Shown: positions 39,269-48,020, counted from the stretch's first letter. The stretch: 64,000 nucleotides of DNA from Nonomuraea polychroma (GCF_004011505.1 NZ_SAUN01000001.1:434001-498000); one strand, 5' to 3'. Translations and numbers: made by a program. Notes: generated by a model from the sequence alone, not told the origin.

Positions 39269-40135
39269 TCAGCTGCAGCCCTCGGCCGGCGGGGCCGTCG
39301 TGGACACCTGCAGGCCCTGAATGCCGCCGAACCACTTGTCCAGCAGCTGCTTCATGGTGCCGTTGTCCCACAGCTTCTTCACCGCCGTGTTGACGGCCTC
39401 ACAGGTCTTGGTGTCGCCCTTCTTGAGGCCGATGCCGTACTTCTCGTCCGTGAAGCCCTGGCCCAGCACCTTGAAGTTGCCGCCGGCCTGCTTGGCGAAG
39501 CCCGCCAGGATCAGGTCGTCGGTGGTGACCGCGTCGAGGTTGCTGCCGTTGAGCTTCTGCACGCACTCGGAGTAGTTGGCGGCGTCGACGGTCGTCGCGT
39601 CGATGTCGAGCTCGCCGTCCGGCGGCGGGTCGGTGATCCGCTTGTACGAGTTGGAGCCCGCGGCCTTGCAGATCTTCTTGCCCTTGAGGTCCTGCGGGGT
39701 GTTGATCGAGGTGTCGTCCTTGCGGACCATGACGTCCTGGTGCGCCACGACGTACGGGCCACCGAAGGTGACCTTGCCCTTGCGCTCCTCGGTGATGGAG
39801 TAGGTGGCGAAGACGATGTCGACCGTGCCGTTCTGGAGGAACGGCTCGCGGTTGGACGACGCCGACTCCTTCCACGTGATGTTCACGTCCTTGCCGCCGG
39901 CCAGCTCCTTGATGACGGCCTTGGCCACGTCGACGTCAAAGCCCTCGGGCTCGTTGCCCACCTTCAGGCCCAAGCTCGGCTGGTCCCACTTGGTGCCGAC
40001 CACGACTTCGCTAGCTCCCGTGATCTTGTCGACCACGGTGGTGTAGGTCTGGCCCCCGCTACCGCCGCCGCAAGCGGCCAGACCGGCGGCCAGAGCCGCA
40101 ATCGAGAGCACCGCTCCCGTTCGACGCATGTGCAT
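39269..40135 (-). CDS. gluB: Glutamate ABC transporter substrate-binding lipoprotein
   Basis: A 288-residue receptor with signal peptide MHMRRTGAVLSIAALAAGL and lipobox LAAC. Mature part: GTKWDQPSLGLKVGNEPEGF, NGTVDIVFATYSITEERKGK and KAAGSNSYKRITDPPPDGE, as in Corynebacterium/Streptomyces GluB-like proteins binding glutamate (or a related polar amino acid). It follows the ATPase by 22 nt. Confidence 0.9.
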   Translation of the reverse strand: MHMRRTGAVLSIAALAAGLAACGGGSGGQTYTTVVDKITGASEVVVGTKWDQPSLGLKVGNEPEGFDVDVAKAVIKELAGGKDVNITWKESASSNREPFLQNGTVDIVFATYSITEERKGKVTFGGPYVVAHQDVMVRKDDTSINTPQDLKGKKICKAAGSNSYKRITDPPPDGELDIDATTVDAANYSECVQKLNGSNLDAVTTDDLILAGFAKQAGGNFKVLGQGFTDEKYGIGLKKGDTKTCEAVNTAVKKLWDNGTMKQLLDKWFGGIQGLQVSTTAPPAEGCS

Positions 40136-40157
40136 GTGTACCTGCCCTCGTAATTTC

Positions 40158-40913
40158 TCAGTGCGTGAGGATCTTCGAAAGAAAGTCGCGCGCCCGGTCG
40201 GTCTGCGCGTTCGTGAAGAACTCGTCGGGAGTGTTCTCCTCCACGATCTGGCCGTCTGCCATGAACACCACCCGGTTGGCGGCCCGGCGGGCGAAGCCCA
40301 TCTCGTGCGTGACGACCATCATGGTCATCCCGTCACGGGCCAGCCCGATCATGACATCGAGCACCTCCTGCACCATCTCGGGGTCCAGTGCCGAGGTCGG
40401 CTCGTCGAACAGGATCATCTTCGGTTCCATGGCCAACGCCCTGGCGATCGCGACCCGCTGCTGCTGGCCACCGGAGAGCTGGGCCGGATATTTGTCCGCC
40501 TGCGCTGCGATGCCCACACGCTCCAGCAGCTCCATCGCCCTCTTGTTGGCGGCGTCCTTGGCGACGCCGCGCACCTTGACCGGGCCGAGCGTGACGTTTT
40601 CCCGGATGGTCTTGTGAGCGAACAAGTTGAACGACTGGAAAACCATGCCCACTTCAGAGCGTAGCCTGGCCAGCGCCTTGCCCTCGGCGGGCAGCACTTG
40701 GCCGTCAAATATGATCTTCCCGTCGTCGATCGTCTCCAACCGGTTGATCGCGCGGCAGAGCGTGGACTTCCCCCCGCCCGATGGGCCGATGACGACCAGG
40801 ACCTCGCCACGAGAGACGGTCAAGTTGATGTTCTTCAGGACGTGCAAGGCCCCGAAGTGCTTGTTGACGTTCTCCAACTGAACCAGTGGAGTGGCGTCGC
40901 CGTTCTCCGTCAT
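40158..40913 (-). CDS. gluA: Glutamate ABC transporter ATP-binding protein
   Basis: A 251-residue ATPase with Walker A GPSGGGKST, Q-loop VFQSFNLF, signature LSGGQQQRVAIARAL, Walker B MILFDEPTSALDP and H-loop VVTHEMGF. The family-typical FNLFAHKT and GKIIFDG blocks put it with polar-amino-acid importers. It is the first gene of the gluABCD-type operon, with a 138-nt divergent gap to miaB. Confidence 0.93.
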   Translation of the reverse strand: MTENGDATPLVQLENVNKHFGALHVLKNINLTVSRGEVLVVIGPSGGGKSTLCRAINRLETIDDGKIIFDGQVLPAEGKALARLRSEVGMVFQSFNLFAHKTIRENVTLGPVKVRGVAKDAANKRAMELLERVGIAAQADKYPAQLSGGQQQRVAIARALAMEPKMILFDEPTSALDPEMVQEVLDVMIGLARDGMTMMVVTHEMGFARRAANRVVFMADGQIVEENTPDEFFTNAQTDRARDFLSKILTH

Positions 40914-41015
40914 GGAACGAAACGGTAGAGGGCATTAAGGCGCTGGTCACTAACTGAGCGGTACCGATCCGATCACATCCGGCCGTCAAGCTGGTGTTTT
41001 AGATCTGTGAGGACC

Positions 41016-41035
41016 GTCGCAAGCCGGATTGCGAC
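41016..41035. promoter_or_regulatory. 7-bp inverted repeat before miaB
   Basis: GTCGCAA-gccgga-TTGCGAC ends 16 nt before the miaB ATG, in the divergent gap with gluA. It may be an operator for either gene. It is followed by TACCCT, a possible -10 sequence that would make miaB leaderless or nearly so. Confidence 0.4.
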
Positions 41036-41051
41036 TACCCTTGAACATGCC

Positions 41052-42548
41052 ATGACTGTGACCCAGGAGGGCGCCCGCACGTACCAAGTGCGCACATACG
41101 GGTGCCAGATGAACGTGCACGACTCCGAGCGGCTGTCAGGCCTGCTGGAGGACGCCGGCTACGTGCCCGCGCCGGACGGGGAGACCGCCGACGTGGTCGT
41201 GTTCAACACGTGTGCCGTGCGGGAAAACGCCGACAACCGCCTCTACGGCAACCTCGGCCACCTCAGGCCCGCCAAGACCCGCAACCCGCGCATGCAGATC
41301 GCCGTGGGTGGCTGCTTGGCGCAGAAGGACCAGGGCGAGATCGTCCGCAAGGCGCCGTGGGTCGACGTGGTGTTCGGCACCCACAACATCGGCTCGCTGC
41401 CGGTGATGCTGGAGCGGGCCCGCATCGAGGGTGAGGCGCAGGTCGAGCTCAAGGAGTCCCTCGAGGTCTTCCCCTCGACGCTGCCCACCAAGCGCGAGTC
41501 CCCCTATGCGGCCTGGGTGTCCATCTCCGTCGGCTGCAACAACACCTGCACGTTCTGCATCGTGCCGTCGCTGCGCGGCAAGGAGAAGGACCGCCGGCCG
41601 GGCGACATCCTGGCCGAGGTCCAGACGCTGGTCGACCAGGGCGTCCTCGAGGTCACCCTGCTGGGCCAGAACGTCAACACGTACGGGGTGGAGTTCGGCG
41701 ACCGCCTGGCCTTCGGCAAGCTGCTGCGTGCCTGCGGCGACATCGAGGGCCTGGAGCGGGTCCGCTTCACCTCCCCGCACCCGGCCGCCTTCACCGACGA
41801 CGTGATCGCCGCCATGGCCGAGACGCCCAACGTGATGCACCAACTGCACATGCCGCTGCAGTCAGGCTCGTCTCGCATTTTGAAGGCGATGCGGCGTTCC
41901 TACCGCGCCGAGCGTTACCTGGGCATCATCGAGCGCGTGCGCGCCGCCATGCCGGATGCCGCCATCTCGACGGACATCATCGTCGGCTTCCCCGGGGAGA
42001 CCGAGGAGGACTTCCAGGGCACGCTCGACGTCGTCCGCCAGAGCCGCTTCGCCAACGCCTTCACCTTCCAATACTCGATCCGTCCCGGCACCCCGGCGGC
42101 CACCATGCCCGACCAGGTGCCGAAGGAGGTCGTCCAGGAGCGCTACGAGCGGCTGGTCGCCCTGCAGGAGGAGATCTCCTGGGAGGAGAACAAGAAGCAG
42201 GTCGGCCGGACGCTGGAAGTGCTGGTGGCCGAGGGCGAGGGACGTAAGGACGACGCCACCCGGCGGTTGTCAGGACGGGCGCCGGACAACCGGCTCGTGC
42301 ACTTCGCGGTGGGGGCCGAGGTGCCCCGGCCGGGGGACATGGTGACGGTCGAGGTGACGTACGCGGCGCCGCACCACCTGGTGGCGGACGGAGCGGTGCG
42401 CTCGGTCCGGCGCACTCGGGCGGGCGACGCCTGGGAAGCGCGCCAGGCCGGCCCTTCGGCGGGACCCGGCGTCATGCTGGGCATGCCCACCGTCGGCCGC
42501 CCGGCCCCGCTGCCCGCCGCACCGGCGGGTGCCTGCTCGGCGCACTGA
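41052..42548 (+). CDS. miaB: tRNA-2-methylthio-N6-dimethylallyladenosine synthase MiaB
   Basis: A 498-residue radical-SAM methylthiotransferase acting on A37 of tRNAs reading UNN codons. N-terminal UPF0004 domain with cluster cysteines in [22 protein letters not shown] and GGCLAQ; radical-SAM CxxxCxxC in [13 protein letters not shown]-terminal TRAM domain. ATG 41052 was chosen over GTG 41007 because the family starts a few residues before [11 protein letters not shown]. miaA lies 9.5 kb downstream. Confidence 0.95.
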   Translation: MTVTQEGARTYQVRTYGCQMNVHDSERLSGLLEDAGYVPAPDGETADVVVFNTCAVRENADNRLYGNLGHLRPAKTRNPRMQIAVGGCLAQKDQGEIVRKAPWVDVVFGTHNIGSLPVMLERARIEGEAQVELKESLEVFPSTLPTKRESPYAAWVSISVGCNNTCTFCIVPSLRGKEKDRRPGDILAEVQTLVDQGVLEVTLLGQNVNTYGVEFGDRLAFGKLLRACGDIEGLERVRFTSPHPAAFTDDVIAAMAETPNVMHQLHMPLQSGSSRILKAMRRSYRAERYLGIIERVRAAMPDAAISTDIIVGFPGETEEDFQGTLDVVRQSRFANAFTFQYSIRPGTPAATMPDQVPKEVVQERYERLVALQEEISWEENKKQVGRTLEVLVAEGEGRKDDATRRLSGRAPDNRLVHFAVGAEVPRPGDMVTVEVTYAAPHHLVADGAVRSVRRTRAGDAWEARQAGPSAGPGVMLGMPTVGRPAPLPAAPAGACSAH

Positions 42549-42550
42549 CC

Positions 42551-42991
42551 TCAGGCCGGCTGGCCGAGGACGAAGCCCGCGATGTCGGGGAGCCGGACGA
42601 CGCGTCCGAAGGCTCCCCAGTTGCCGTCGGGGATCTCGATGATGTGCACCCAGGCGGACGGCTCGGTGGAGAGCCGGTCGGGGTCGTCGTCGGCCTTGGC
42701 CAGCACGGCCGTGACCCGCCGCACCATCTCGGCGCGTTTGTCGTCGTCCAAGGACCCGGCCGGAACGCTGACCCGGACCACGTACCTGGCCGGCTCGTCC
42801 GCCGCCACCGGGCGCCCGCCGACGGACCAGGCGTCCACGTCCTGGAACACCAGCCACGATATGGACCTGGCGGCCGCGTTGTCCGGCGCGCCCTCCACCT
42901 GCATGACCTCCGCGACGAGTTCCTCGGACACGCGGGCGCGCTGGTCCTCGCGCAGCGAGCCGCGGGGAGTGAACACTTCGACGAACGGCAT
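42551..42991 (-). CDS. Tautomerase-superfamily protein
   Basis: A 146-residue protein beginning MPFVEVFTPRGSLREDQRAR, with the conserved Pro1 after Met removal as catalytic base. A second beta-alpha-beta half follows (RYVVRVSVPAGSLDDDKRAE), giving a fused dimer-like tautomerase (cis-CaaD/MSAD size class). Natural substrate unknown. It diverges from an HxlR regulator across a long inverted repeat and is probably controlled by it. Confidence 0.82.
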   Translation of the reverse strand: MPFVEVFTPRGSLREDQRARVSEELVAEVMQVEGAPDNAAARSISWLVFQDVDAWSVGGRPVAADEPARYVVRVSVPAGSLDDDKRAEMVRRVTAVLAKADDDPDRLSTEPSAWVHIIEIPDGNWGAFGRVVRLPDIAGFVLGQPA

Positions 42992-43004
42992 GTCGTCCCC
43001 CTTC

Positions 43005-43070
43005 AGGGTTGCTTTATTGAACTTACCTATGAGCGGACGCTACCCCGGGTGCGTTCAATAAAACAACCCT
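43005..43070. promoter_or_regulatory. 18-bp inverted repeat between tautomerase and HxlR genes
   Basis: AGGGTTGCTTTATTGAAC (43005-43022) and GTTCAATAAAACAACCCT (43053-43070) are inverted copies matching at 17 of 18 positions, separated by 30 nt. The arms lie just before the two divergent start codons (13 nt from each), so each may cover one promoter. Two identical half-operators facing outwards fit binding by HxlR dimers to both. Confidence 0.82.
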
Positions 43071-43084
43071 CTAGGCTGGACGGT

Positions 43085-43591
43085 ATGCGCCGTACCAGCT
43101 TCGCCGACATGAGCTGCGCCATCGCCCGCAGCCTGGAGATCGTGGGGGACTGGTGGACGCCCCTCATCATTCGCGACGTCTATCTGGGCGTCCGCCGCTT
43201 CGACGACCTGGTCACCGATCTCGGGATCTCCCGCAACCTGCTGACCGCCCGGCTCGATCACCTGGTCGACCAGCAGATCCTCGAACGGCGCCGCTATCAG
43301 GAACGTCCCCCGCGTTACGAATACGGCCTCACCGAAGCGGGCCAGGATCTCGTGCCCGTGCTGATGGCCCTGATGGCATGGGGCAACAAGTGGGCCGGGC
43401 TGACCGACGGCCCCCCGGCCCTCCTCGAACACCGCCCCTGCGGAAACCTCTTCACCCCGCTGATCGTCTGCCCGCACTGCGGGGAGCAGGTCACCGCCGA
43501 CGATGTCAAGGTCCACCCCGGCCCTGGAGGTCGCGTGGGGCCCGGCACCTGGGTGCTCGCCGAGCGACTCACTCAACCGGACGTGTCGTGA
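43085..43591 (+). CDS. HxlR-family transcriptional regulator
   Basis: A 168-residue winged-HTH protein: CAIARSLEIVGDWWTPLIIR with the family's conserved Cys, then GISRNLLTARLDHLVDQQIL and RRRYQERPPRYEYGLTEAG wing. Residues ~118-140 contain CGNLFTPLIVCPHCGEQV, a possible zinc-binding tail. Several HxlR proteins sense electrophiles through the N-terminal Cys, which would suit control of a tautomerase. ATG 43085 lies 14 nt after the inverted repeat. Confidence 0.9.
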   Translation: MRRTSFADMSCAIARSLEIVGDWWTPLIIRDVYLGVRRFDDLVTDLGISRNLLTARLDHLVDQQILERRRYQERPPRYEYGLTEAGQDLVPVLMALMAWGNKWAGLTDGPPALLEHRPCGNLFTPLIVCPHCGEQVTADDVKVHPGPGGRVGPGTWVLAERLTQPDVS

Positions 43592-43719
43592 TACCAAGCT
43601 GGTCGCCCCGGTGGCACCAATTGCCCTTTCCGTCTCCGCTGTATGTCCGGCGGCATAGCTGGAATCAGCAAATCGCGAGGACGTACTTCAAGATGGCCGC
43701 CGCCTCTCTATCGCATGAA

Positions 43720-43730
43720 GTATCGTATAC
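43720..43730. promoter_or_regulatory. Operator candidate of the toxin-antitoxin pair
   Basis: GTAT-cgt-ATAC lies 38 nt before the antitoxin ATG in an AT-rich stretch. Ribbon-helix-helix antitoxins usually repress their own promoter at such short palindromes. The rest of the 177-nt gap shows nothing clear. Confidence 0.4.
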
Positions 43731-43768
43731 CTCGAAGAAGCTCTTTAACCATTGAAGGCGAGAACGGT

Positions 43769-44008
43769 ATGTCCGTCCCGGAGTCTGACATCACGGCACC
43801 CAAATCGGTAACCCTGCGCCGTCGTCTCATCGCTGAAGTGGAGGAGCTCAGCGGTCCGCGTGGCTTCTCGGCGGCCACTGACGAGGCCTTGTCCTTCTGG
43901 GTCGCGCGGAAGAGGCTGCGTCGCGCGATCGATAGTTACGAGGAGGACACCACTGAGATCACCGAGGCGGAGATGGAAGCGGTCGTCGCCAAAGTGGGTG
44001 GCTTGTGA
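43769..44008 (+). CDS. Putative type II antitoxin
   Basis: A 79-residue protein from ATG 43769 (AAGGCGAG upstream). The N-terminal part TAPKSVTLRRRLIAEVEELS, then GFSAATDEALSFWVARKRLR, resembles a ribbon-helix-helix DNA-binding antitoxin, and the acidic C-terminus (EEDTTEITEAEMEAVVAKVG) is the usual toxin-binding tail. GTGA overlap with the following PIN-like gene supports a toxin-antitoxin operon. Confidence 0.75.
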   Translation: MSVPESDITAPKSVTLRRRLIAEVEELSGPRGFSAATDEALSFWVARKRLRRAIDSYEEDTTEITEAEMEAVVAKVGGL

Positions 44009-44499
44009 GCCGCGCACGGCGCCGCTCGCACACCGCTCCCGTCGCAGGCGAAAGTGCCGTTCACGCTCTCGACGGTCCCGCTGTCGTGCTCGACGCTCAG
44101 GGGTTCTCCCTGCTGGCGGAAGAGGATCATCATCCTCGTAAGCGTGAGCTGCTGGCGTTGTTGAAGGTGTACGAGCGCGCAGGCTTCATCGTCGGAATCA
44201 GCGCGGTCACGGTGGCGGAAGAACGGCGCACCGGGACGGCTGGACAGCGTCTGGACTGGTGGCGCTCACAGTTGGTGCGCGTGCCCGTATCGGAGCCGAC
44301 CGCGCTGCTGGCCCGCCAACTGCTGGAAGAAACAGGGCTGGATGGACACCGTAGCGTGGTGGGTGCCCTCGTGGTGTCCACGGCTGCGAGCAGTCCGGAT
44401 GTGGCTCGCGTGATCTCCAGTGATGCCAGCCATATCCCCAAGCTATGCGCCGCGGCAACGGCCTTCCGGCGCATCCCTGTGGAGTTCAAGCAGATATAG
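44005..44499 (+). CDS. Putative PIN-domain toxin (VapC-like ribonuclease)
   Basis: A 164-residue protein. After a ~25-residue basic start the PIN pattern can be followed: first Asp in AVVLDAQGFSLL, Glu in SAVTVAEERR, then HRSVVGALVVSTAA and a late Asp in VISSDASHIPKL. Known VapC toxins cleave tRNA or rRNA. Acidic residues are spaced as in the family, but the third Asp (usually in xxDAxIAA) appears replaced by Gly in VVGALVV, so activity is not certain. It overlaps the antitoxin gene by 4 nt. Confidence 0.72.
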   Translation: MSRARRRSHTAPVAGESAVHALDGPAVVLDAQGFSLLAEEDHHPRKRELLALLKVYERAGFIVGISAVTVAEERRTGTAGQRLDWWRSQLVRVPVSEPTALLARQLLEETGLDGHRSVVGALVVSTAASSPDVARVISSDASHIPKLCAAATAFRRIPVEFKQI

Positions 44500-44508
44500 G
44501 CCTGACGT

Positions 44509-44536
44509 GCGGCTCCTCCCTCTGGTGCCGAGCCGC
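44509..44536 (+). terminator. Hairpin after the toxin gene
   Basis: GCGGCTC-N14-GAGCCGC forms a perfect 7-bp stem 9 nt after the toxin stop. No T-run follows, so it would be a U-poor terminator, common in high-GC actinomycetes, or an RNA-stabilising hairpin. Confidence 0.45.
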
Positions 44537-44909
44537 GCGGTTATCGCTGCTACTCGTCAGGTCGGGATCGCCGCCACTGTAGGCGGCGCGGGGCGTCAAG
44601 AGGCCCATGCTGGACGTACAGAGGCGTGGCGACGATGAGATTGGCCTGGTCCTGGTGGCTTATGAGGACCCGCGCATGACTTGACAGGCGTGGGCGGGTG
44701 CGCCGCGGAGAGTCCCCTGCTGCCATCCGGTACGCGCTGATCACCTCTGTCCTCACCGTCGGTGAGACGTCCGCAAGGTCCCGGCTGAGGCGGGCGCCCG
44801 CCGCCAGCGCGGTGAGGCTGGATCGCCGTGTTCATCGCCGCCCGGGTGCACGGGAGGATTTCGGCTGTTTCTGCGCCCGGCGCCGTGTGTGGACCTCAAG
44901 GAGGCGGAG
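44537..44909. other. Gap without recognised gene
   Basis: About 370 nt. A 25-codon frame from ATG 44609 (MLDVQRRGDDEIGLVLVAYE) has a protein-like composition and may be the tail of a lost gene, but has no match I recognise. No repeat, RNA or promoter stands out. Confidence 0.35.
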
Positions 44910-45593
44910 TCAGCAGTTGTCGAGAATCGACACCATCGCGTTCTTCTCCGCCGACGTGACCCAGACGTCGTATTTCGCCTTCACGTCAATCTGACGGGCG
45001 ATGTACGTGCAGCGGTACGACTTGCGCGGCGGCAGCCAGGTCGCCGCGTCCGAGTCGCTCTTCTGGCTGTTCAGCGGCCCGTCCACGGCCAGGAGGTTCA
45101 GCGGGTCGTTGGCGAACTCCTTGCGCTTGGTGGCCGTCCACTGCTGGGCGCCCTTCTGCCAGGCGTCCGACAGGGGTATCAGGTGGTCGATCTGGACGTC
45201 CATGCTGGTGTCCTGGCCGCGTTTGAACTCGATCGTCTTGCCGCTGTAGGGGTCCTTCAGCGTGCCGGTCAGGACGATGCAGTCGTGGGTGCCGCGCTTG
45301 AAGGTCTCGTTGTCCAGGTCGCGCTTGAGAATGTCGTTGCGGGTGTCGCAGCCGTTGCGGTCCACGTCGGCCCACGCCGGGCCGAATTCGTCGCGGTCGA
45401 AGCCGGTCTTCGGGGCGCGGCCCTTGACGGCCAGCTTGGCCAGCTTCTTGCGGGCGTCCGCCACCGAGGGCGAGTCGGGTTTGGCGGCGGTGTCGGGGCT
45501 GGTGGACAGCGCCTCCAGATCGCCGCAGCCGGTCAGTACCGCCATCGTGGCCAAACCGGCCATGAAACCCCGAACCCGCACCCGAACCCCCAC
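44910..45593 (-). CDS. HNH-endonuclease-family lipoprotein
   Basis: A 227-residue exported protein: signal peptide MGVRVRVRGFMAGLATMAVL with lipobox LTGC, a Ser/Ala linker, then a DUF1524/GmrSD-type HNH domain: CDTRNDILKRDL, QIDHLIPLSDAW (catalytic His in DH) and NDPLNLLAVDGPLNSQKSDS, followed by WLPP and a conserved Cys pair (RCTYIARQ, DNC). This family is widespread in actinomycetes as a secreted or anchored nuclease for nutrient scavenging or killing. The gene stands alone, with 132 nt before the next divergent gene. Confidence 0.88.
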   Translation of the reverse strand: MGVRVRVRGFMAGLATMAVLTGCGDLEALSTSPDTAAKPDSPSVADARKKLAKLAVKGRAPKTGFDRDEFGPAWADVDRNGCDTRNDILKRDLDNETFKRGTHDCIVLTGTLKDPYSGKTIEFKRGQDTSMDVQIDHLIPLSDAWQKGAQQWTATKRKEFANDPLNLLAVDGPLNSQKSDSDAATWLPPRKSYRCTYIARQIDVKAKYDVWVTSAEKNAMVSILDNC

Positions 45594-45743
45594 ACTTCAG
45601 CTTTTGTAAAGTCTAGGTATATATCCCCCAAGAGCGTCAAGTAGCCATTCGGCTGGACGGGGAACGCCCAAGAACCATGGAGACCATGGAATGACCCTTG
45701 TCGTACGCTGATCGGGGATCATGACATGTCGGGAAGGGGGGGT

Positions 45744-46727
45744 ATGGCGCAGCGGCGCTTACTCGAAGGGCTAGGGGTCACGGTCGCTGAGGAGACGGCG
45801 TACCGGGCCCTGCTCAGGCACGGTCCCGCGACGCTGAGCGAGCTGGCCGCCGAGACCGGCTCGTCCGCCGCCGCCATCCGCCGCATGCTGCCCCGGCTGG
45901 AGGATCTCGGTCTGATCTCCCGTGTGGCCGGCCGCCCGCTCCGCCTCATCGCCACCCCACCAACGATCGCCATCGACATTCTCGTCGCCCGCCGCCAGGA
46001 GGAGCTCACCCACAGCCGCGCCGCCGCCGCCCTCCTGGCCACGGAAGTGGCCGCCCGCAGCGGGCCCCAGCCGGAGGAGGTGCTGGAGGTGGTGTCCGGC
46101 CGCGACGCCGTGGCCCGCCGCTACCTCCAGCTCGAACGCAACGCCACGCGGGAGATGCTGGTGCTGGTGCATCCGCCGTACGCGGTGGACATCAGCGACG
46201 ACCAGGAGAACCGGCGGCGAGCCGCCCGCAAGGGAGCCCCTGTCACCCGCGGCATCTACAGCCCGCAGGCCTTCGAGCACCCCGGCATGCTGGCCCACAC
46301 GCGCCGCGCCATCGCCGACGGCGAGGAGGCCAGACTCGGTCCGGTCCCCGTCAAACTGGCCATAGCCGATGCGGCCACCGCCATCCTGCCGCTGGTCTCC
46401 GACGAGGACCAAGCCGTCGAAAGCGCCCTCGTCGTCCACCCATCAGCCCTGCTCGACGCGCTGGTCGGCCTGTTCGAGACGCTATGGCGAGCCGCCGTGC
46501 CGCTGCGCCTGTCGACGGAGGGCCTGGAACAGGAGCGAGAGGCCCCGGACGCCGAGGTGCTGGCCCTGCTGGCGGCCGGCATGAAGGACGATGCCATCGC
46601 CAGGCAGCTCGGCCTGAGCCCGCGTACGGTGCAGCGCCGCGTCCAGGTGCTGAGCGAGCGCCTGGGGGCCAGAACCCGCTTCCACGCCGGCTTCCTCGCC
46701 GCCCAGCACGACCTGTTGCCCGAATGA
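45744..46727 (+). CDS. TrmB/LuxR-type transcriptional regulator
   Basis: A 327-residue regulator. N-terminal TrmB-like winged HTH (YRALLRHGPATLSELAAETG), a central PLD-like sensor region (REMLVLVHPPYAVDISDDQE), and a C-terminal LuxR HTH (VLALLAAGMKDDAIARQLGL, SPRTVQRRVQVLSERLGART). I chose ATG 45744, with AAGGGGGGG upstream, over ATG 45726. It precedes a convergent membrane protein and SDR pair; a target is not evident. Confidence 0.85.
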   Translation: MAQRRLLEGLGVTVAEETAYRALLRHGPATLSELAAETGSSAAAIRRMLPRLEDLGLISRVAGRPLRLIATPPTIAIDILVARRQEELTHSRAAAALLATEVAARSGPQPEEVLEVVSGRDAVARRYLQLERNATREMLVLVHPPYAVDISDDQENRRRAARKGAPVTRGIYSPQAFEHPGMLAHTRRAIADGEEARLGPVPVKLAIADAATAILPLVSDEDQAVESALVVHPSALLDALVGLFETLWRAAVPLRLSTEGLEQEREAPDAEVLALLAAGMKDDAIARQLGLSPRTVQRRVQVLSERLGARTRFHAGFLAAQHDLLPE

Positions 46728-46728
46728 T

Positions 46729-47139
46729 CTAAGAACGCGTTCGTCCCACGGCGATTGACACCGCCAGTGCCGCGATCACTGGAATCGCGGTATAGAAGAT
46801 CAAGAACAGGAGGCCCACCGGCCATAGTCCCTGACCTCCTCCGCCTTCCCGCACGACGCCGATGAAAAAGACGACATAGAACGGAGCCGCGGCCAGCAGA
46901 CCCCACCAGACCCCGCCTTGCGGAGCGAACCATGCCGCCGCCCCGGCGAGCACGGACAGCAGGAGGAAGGCCGGGAACAGGAAGGGCGAGTCGAAAAAGT
47001 CGCGCGGCGCGCCGGACGAGACCACCGGCGAGGTCATGAGACAAACCCCCACGGCGACGGATCCCGCGATCACCAGGAGCACTATCCACAGGATGGCGTC
47101 GGTAAGACGAGGCACAGAACTCCTCCATGTGTCGGGCAT
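46729..47139 (-). CDS. Small membrane protein
   Basis: A 136-residue protein with four hydrophobic helices (ILWIVLLVIAGSVAVGVCLM, LFPAFLLLSVLAGAAAWFA, WGLLAAAPFYVVFFIGVV, LLFLIFYTAIPVIAALAVSI). Its ATG overlaps the SDR stop by one base (TAATG on the minus strand), so it is translated with it. No family recognised. Confidence 0.72.
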   Translation of the reverse strand: MPDTWRSSVPRLTDAILWIVLLVIAGSVAVGVCLMTSPVVSSGAPRDFFDSPFLFPAFLLLSVLAGAAAWFAPQGGVWWGLLAAAPFYVVFFIGVVREGGGGQGLWPVGLLFLIFYTAIPVIAALAVSIAVGRTRS

Positions 47140-47897
47140 TACGTGATGAGCATGCCGCCGTCCACCGGCAACGTCACCCCGGTGATGTACGAGGACGCGT
47201 CGCTCGCGAGGAAGATCGCGGCGGCCACCAGCTCGGCCGGGTCACCGGGCCGGCCCATGACCACCCGCGACTCCAACATCCGTGCCAGGTAGCCGGGTTG
47301 GTACTGCTCGGTCATCTCGGAGGCGAAGAACCCCGGCTCCAGGCAGTTGACCCTGATCCCGCGTCGTCCGGTCCACTGCTGGGCCAGGTCGCGGGTGAGC
47401 CCGATCACCGCCGCCTTGGACGCGCTGTAGGCAGCCTGGGGCAGTCCGGCCGTGGTCTCGCCGAGCACGCTGCCGATGTTCACGATCGACGAGCCCGGTG
47501 GCATGACCTGCGCGCACGCCTGCGCCATCCAGTACGTCCCGTGCAGGTTGATGTCGATGACCTGCCGGAACTCCTCCGGTGTCTCGCGCAGCGCGGGCAC
47601 GGCGGTGCCGATCCCGGCGTTGTTGATCAGGACGTGGACGCTGCCCAGTTGGTCGACGGCGGCGGCGACGAGCGCCTTGCAGTCCTCGGGCCGTGTGACG
47701 TCGGTCGGCACGGACACGCACCGGCGGCCGGTCTCCTCCACCAGCCGCCGCGTCTCCTCCAGCCGGTCCGCGCGCCGGGCGCCGATCACGATGTCGGCGC
47801 CCGCCTCGGCCAGTCCGCGGGCGAAGGCCACACCCAAGCCCGACGAAGCCCCGGTGACGATCGCCACCTTCCCGTCCAGCCGGAACCGTTCCAGCAC
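47139..47897 (-). CDS. Short-chain dehydrogenase/reductase
   Basis: A 252-residue classical SDR: cofactor loop VTGASSGLGVAFARG, NNAG, catalytic Ser in NIGSVLGETTAG and YSASKAAVIGL (YxxxK). ARRADR after beta-2 points to NADP(H). The end VTLPVDGGMLIT is the usual SDR C-terminus. Substrate unknown. Confidence 0.9.
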   Translation of the reverse strand: MLERFRLDGKVAIVTGASSGLGVAFARGLAEAGADIVIGARRADRLEETRRLVEETGRRCVSVPTDVTRPEDCKALVAAAVDQLGSVHVLINNAGIGTAVPALRETPEEFRQVIDINLHGTYWMAQACAQVMPPGSSIVNIGSVLGETTAGLPQAAYSASKAAVIGLTRDLAQQWTGRRGIRVNCLEPGFFASEMTEQYQPGYLARMLESRVVMGRPGDPAELVAAAIFLASDASSYITGVTLPVDGGMLIT

Positions 47898-48020
47898 GTC
47901 AAACCCGCCTTCCTGGTCGAGTACGTTCGGTCGTCACGACGAGCGTGCCACACCGCATGCCTCTCGTCGGGGACGGCGAGGTCCTGCCTCCATCGTGAAA
48001 CCAAGCCGCTGTGAAAATCG

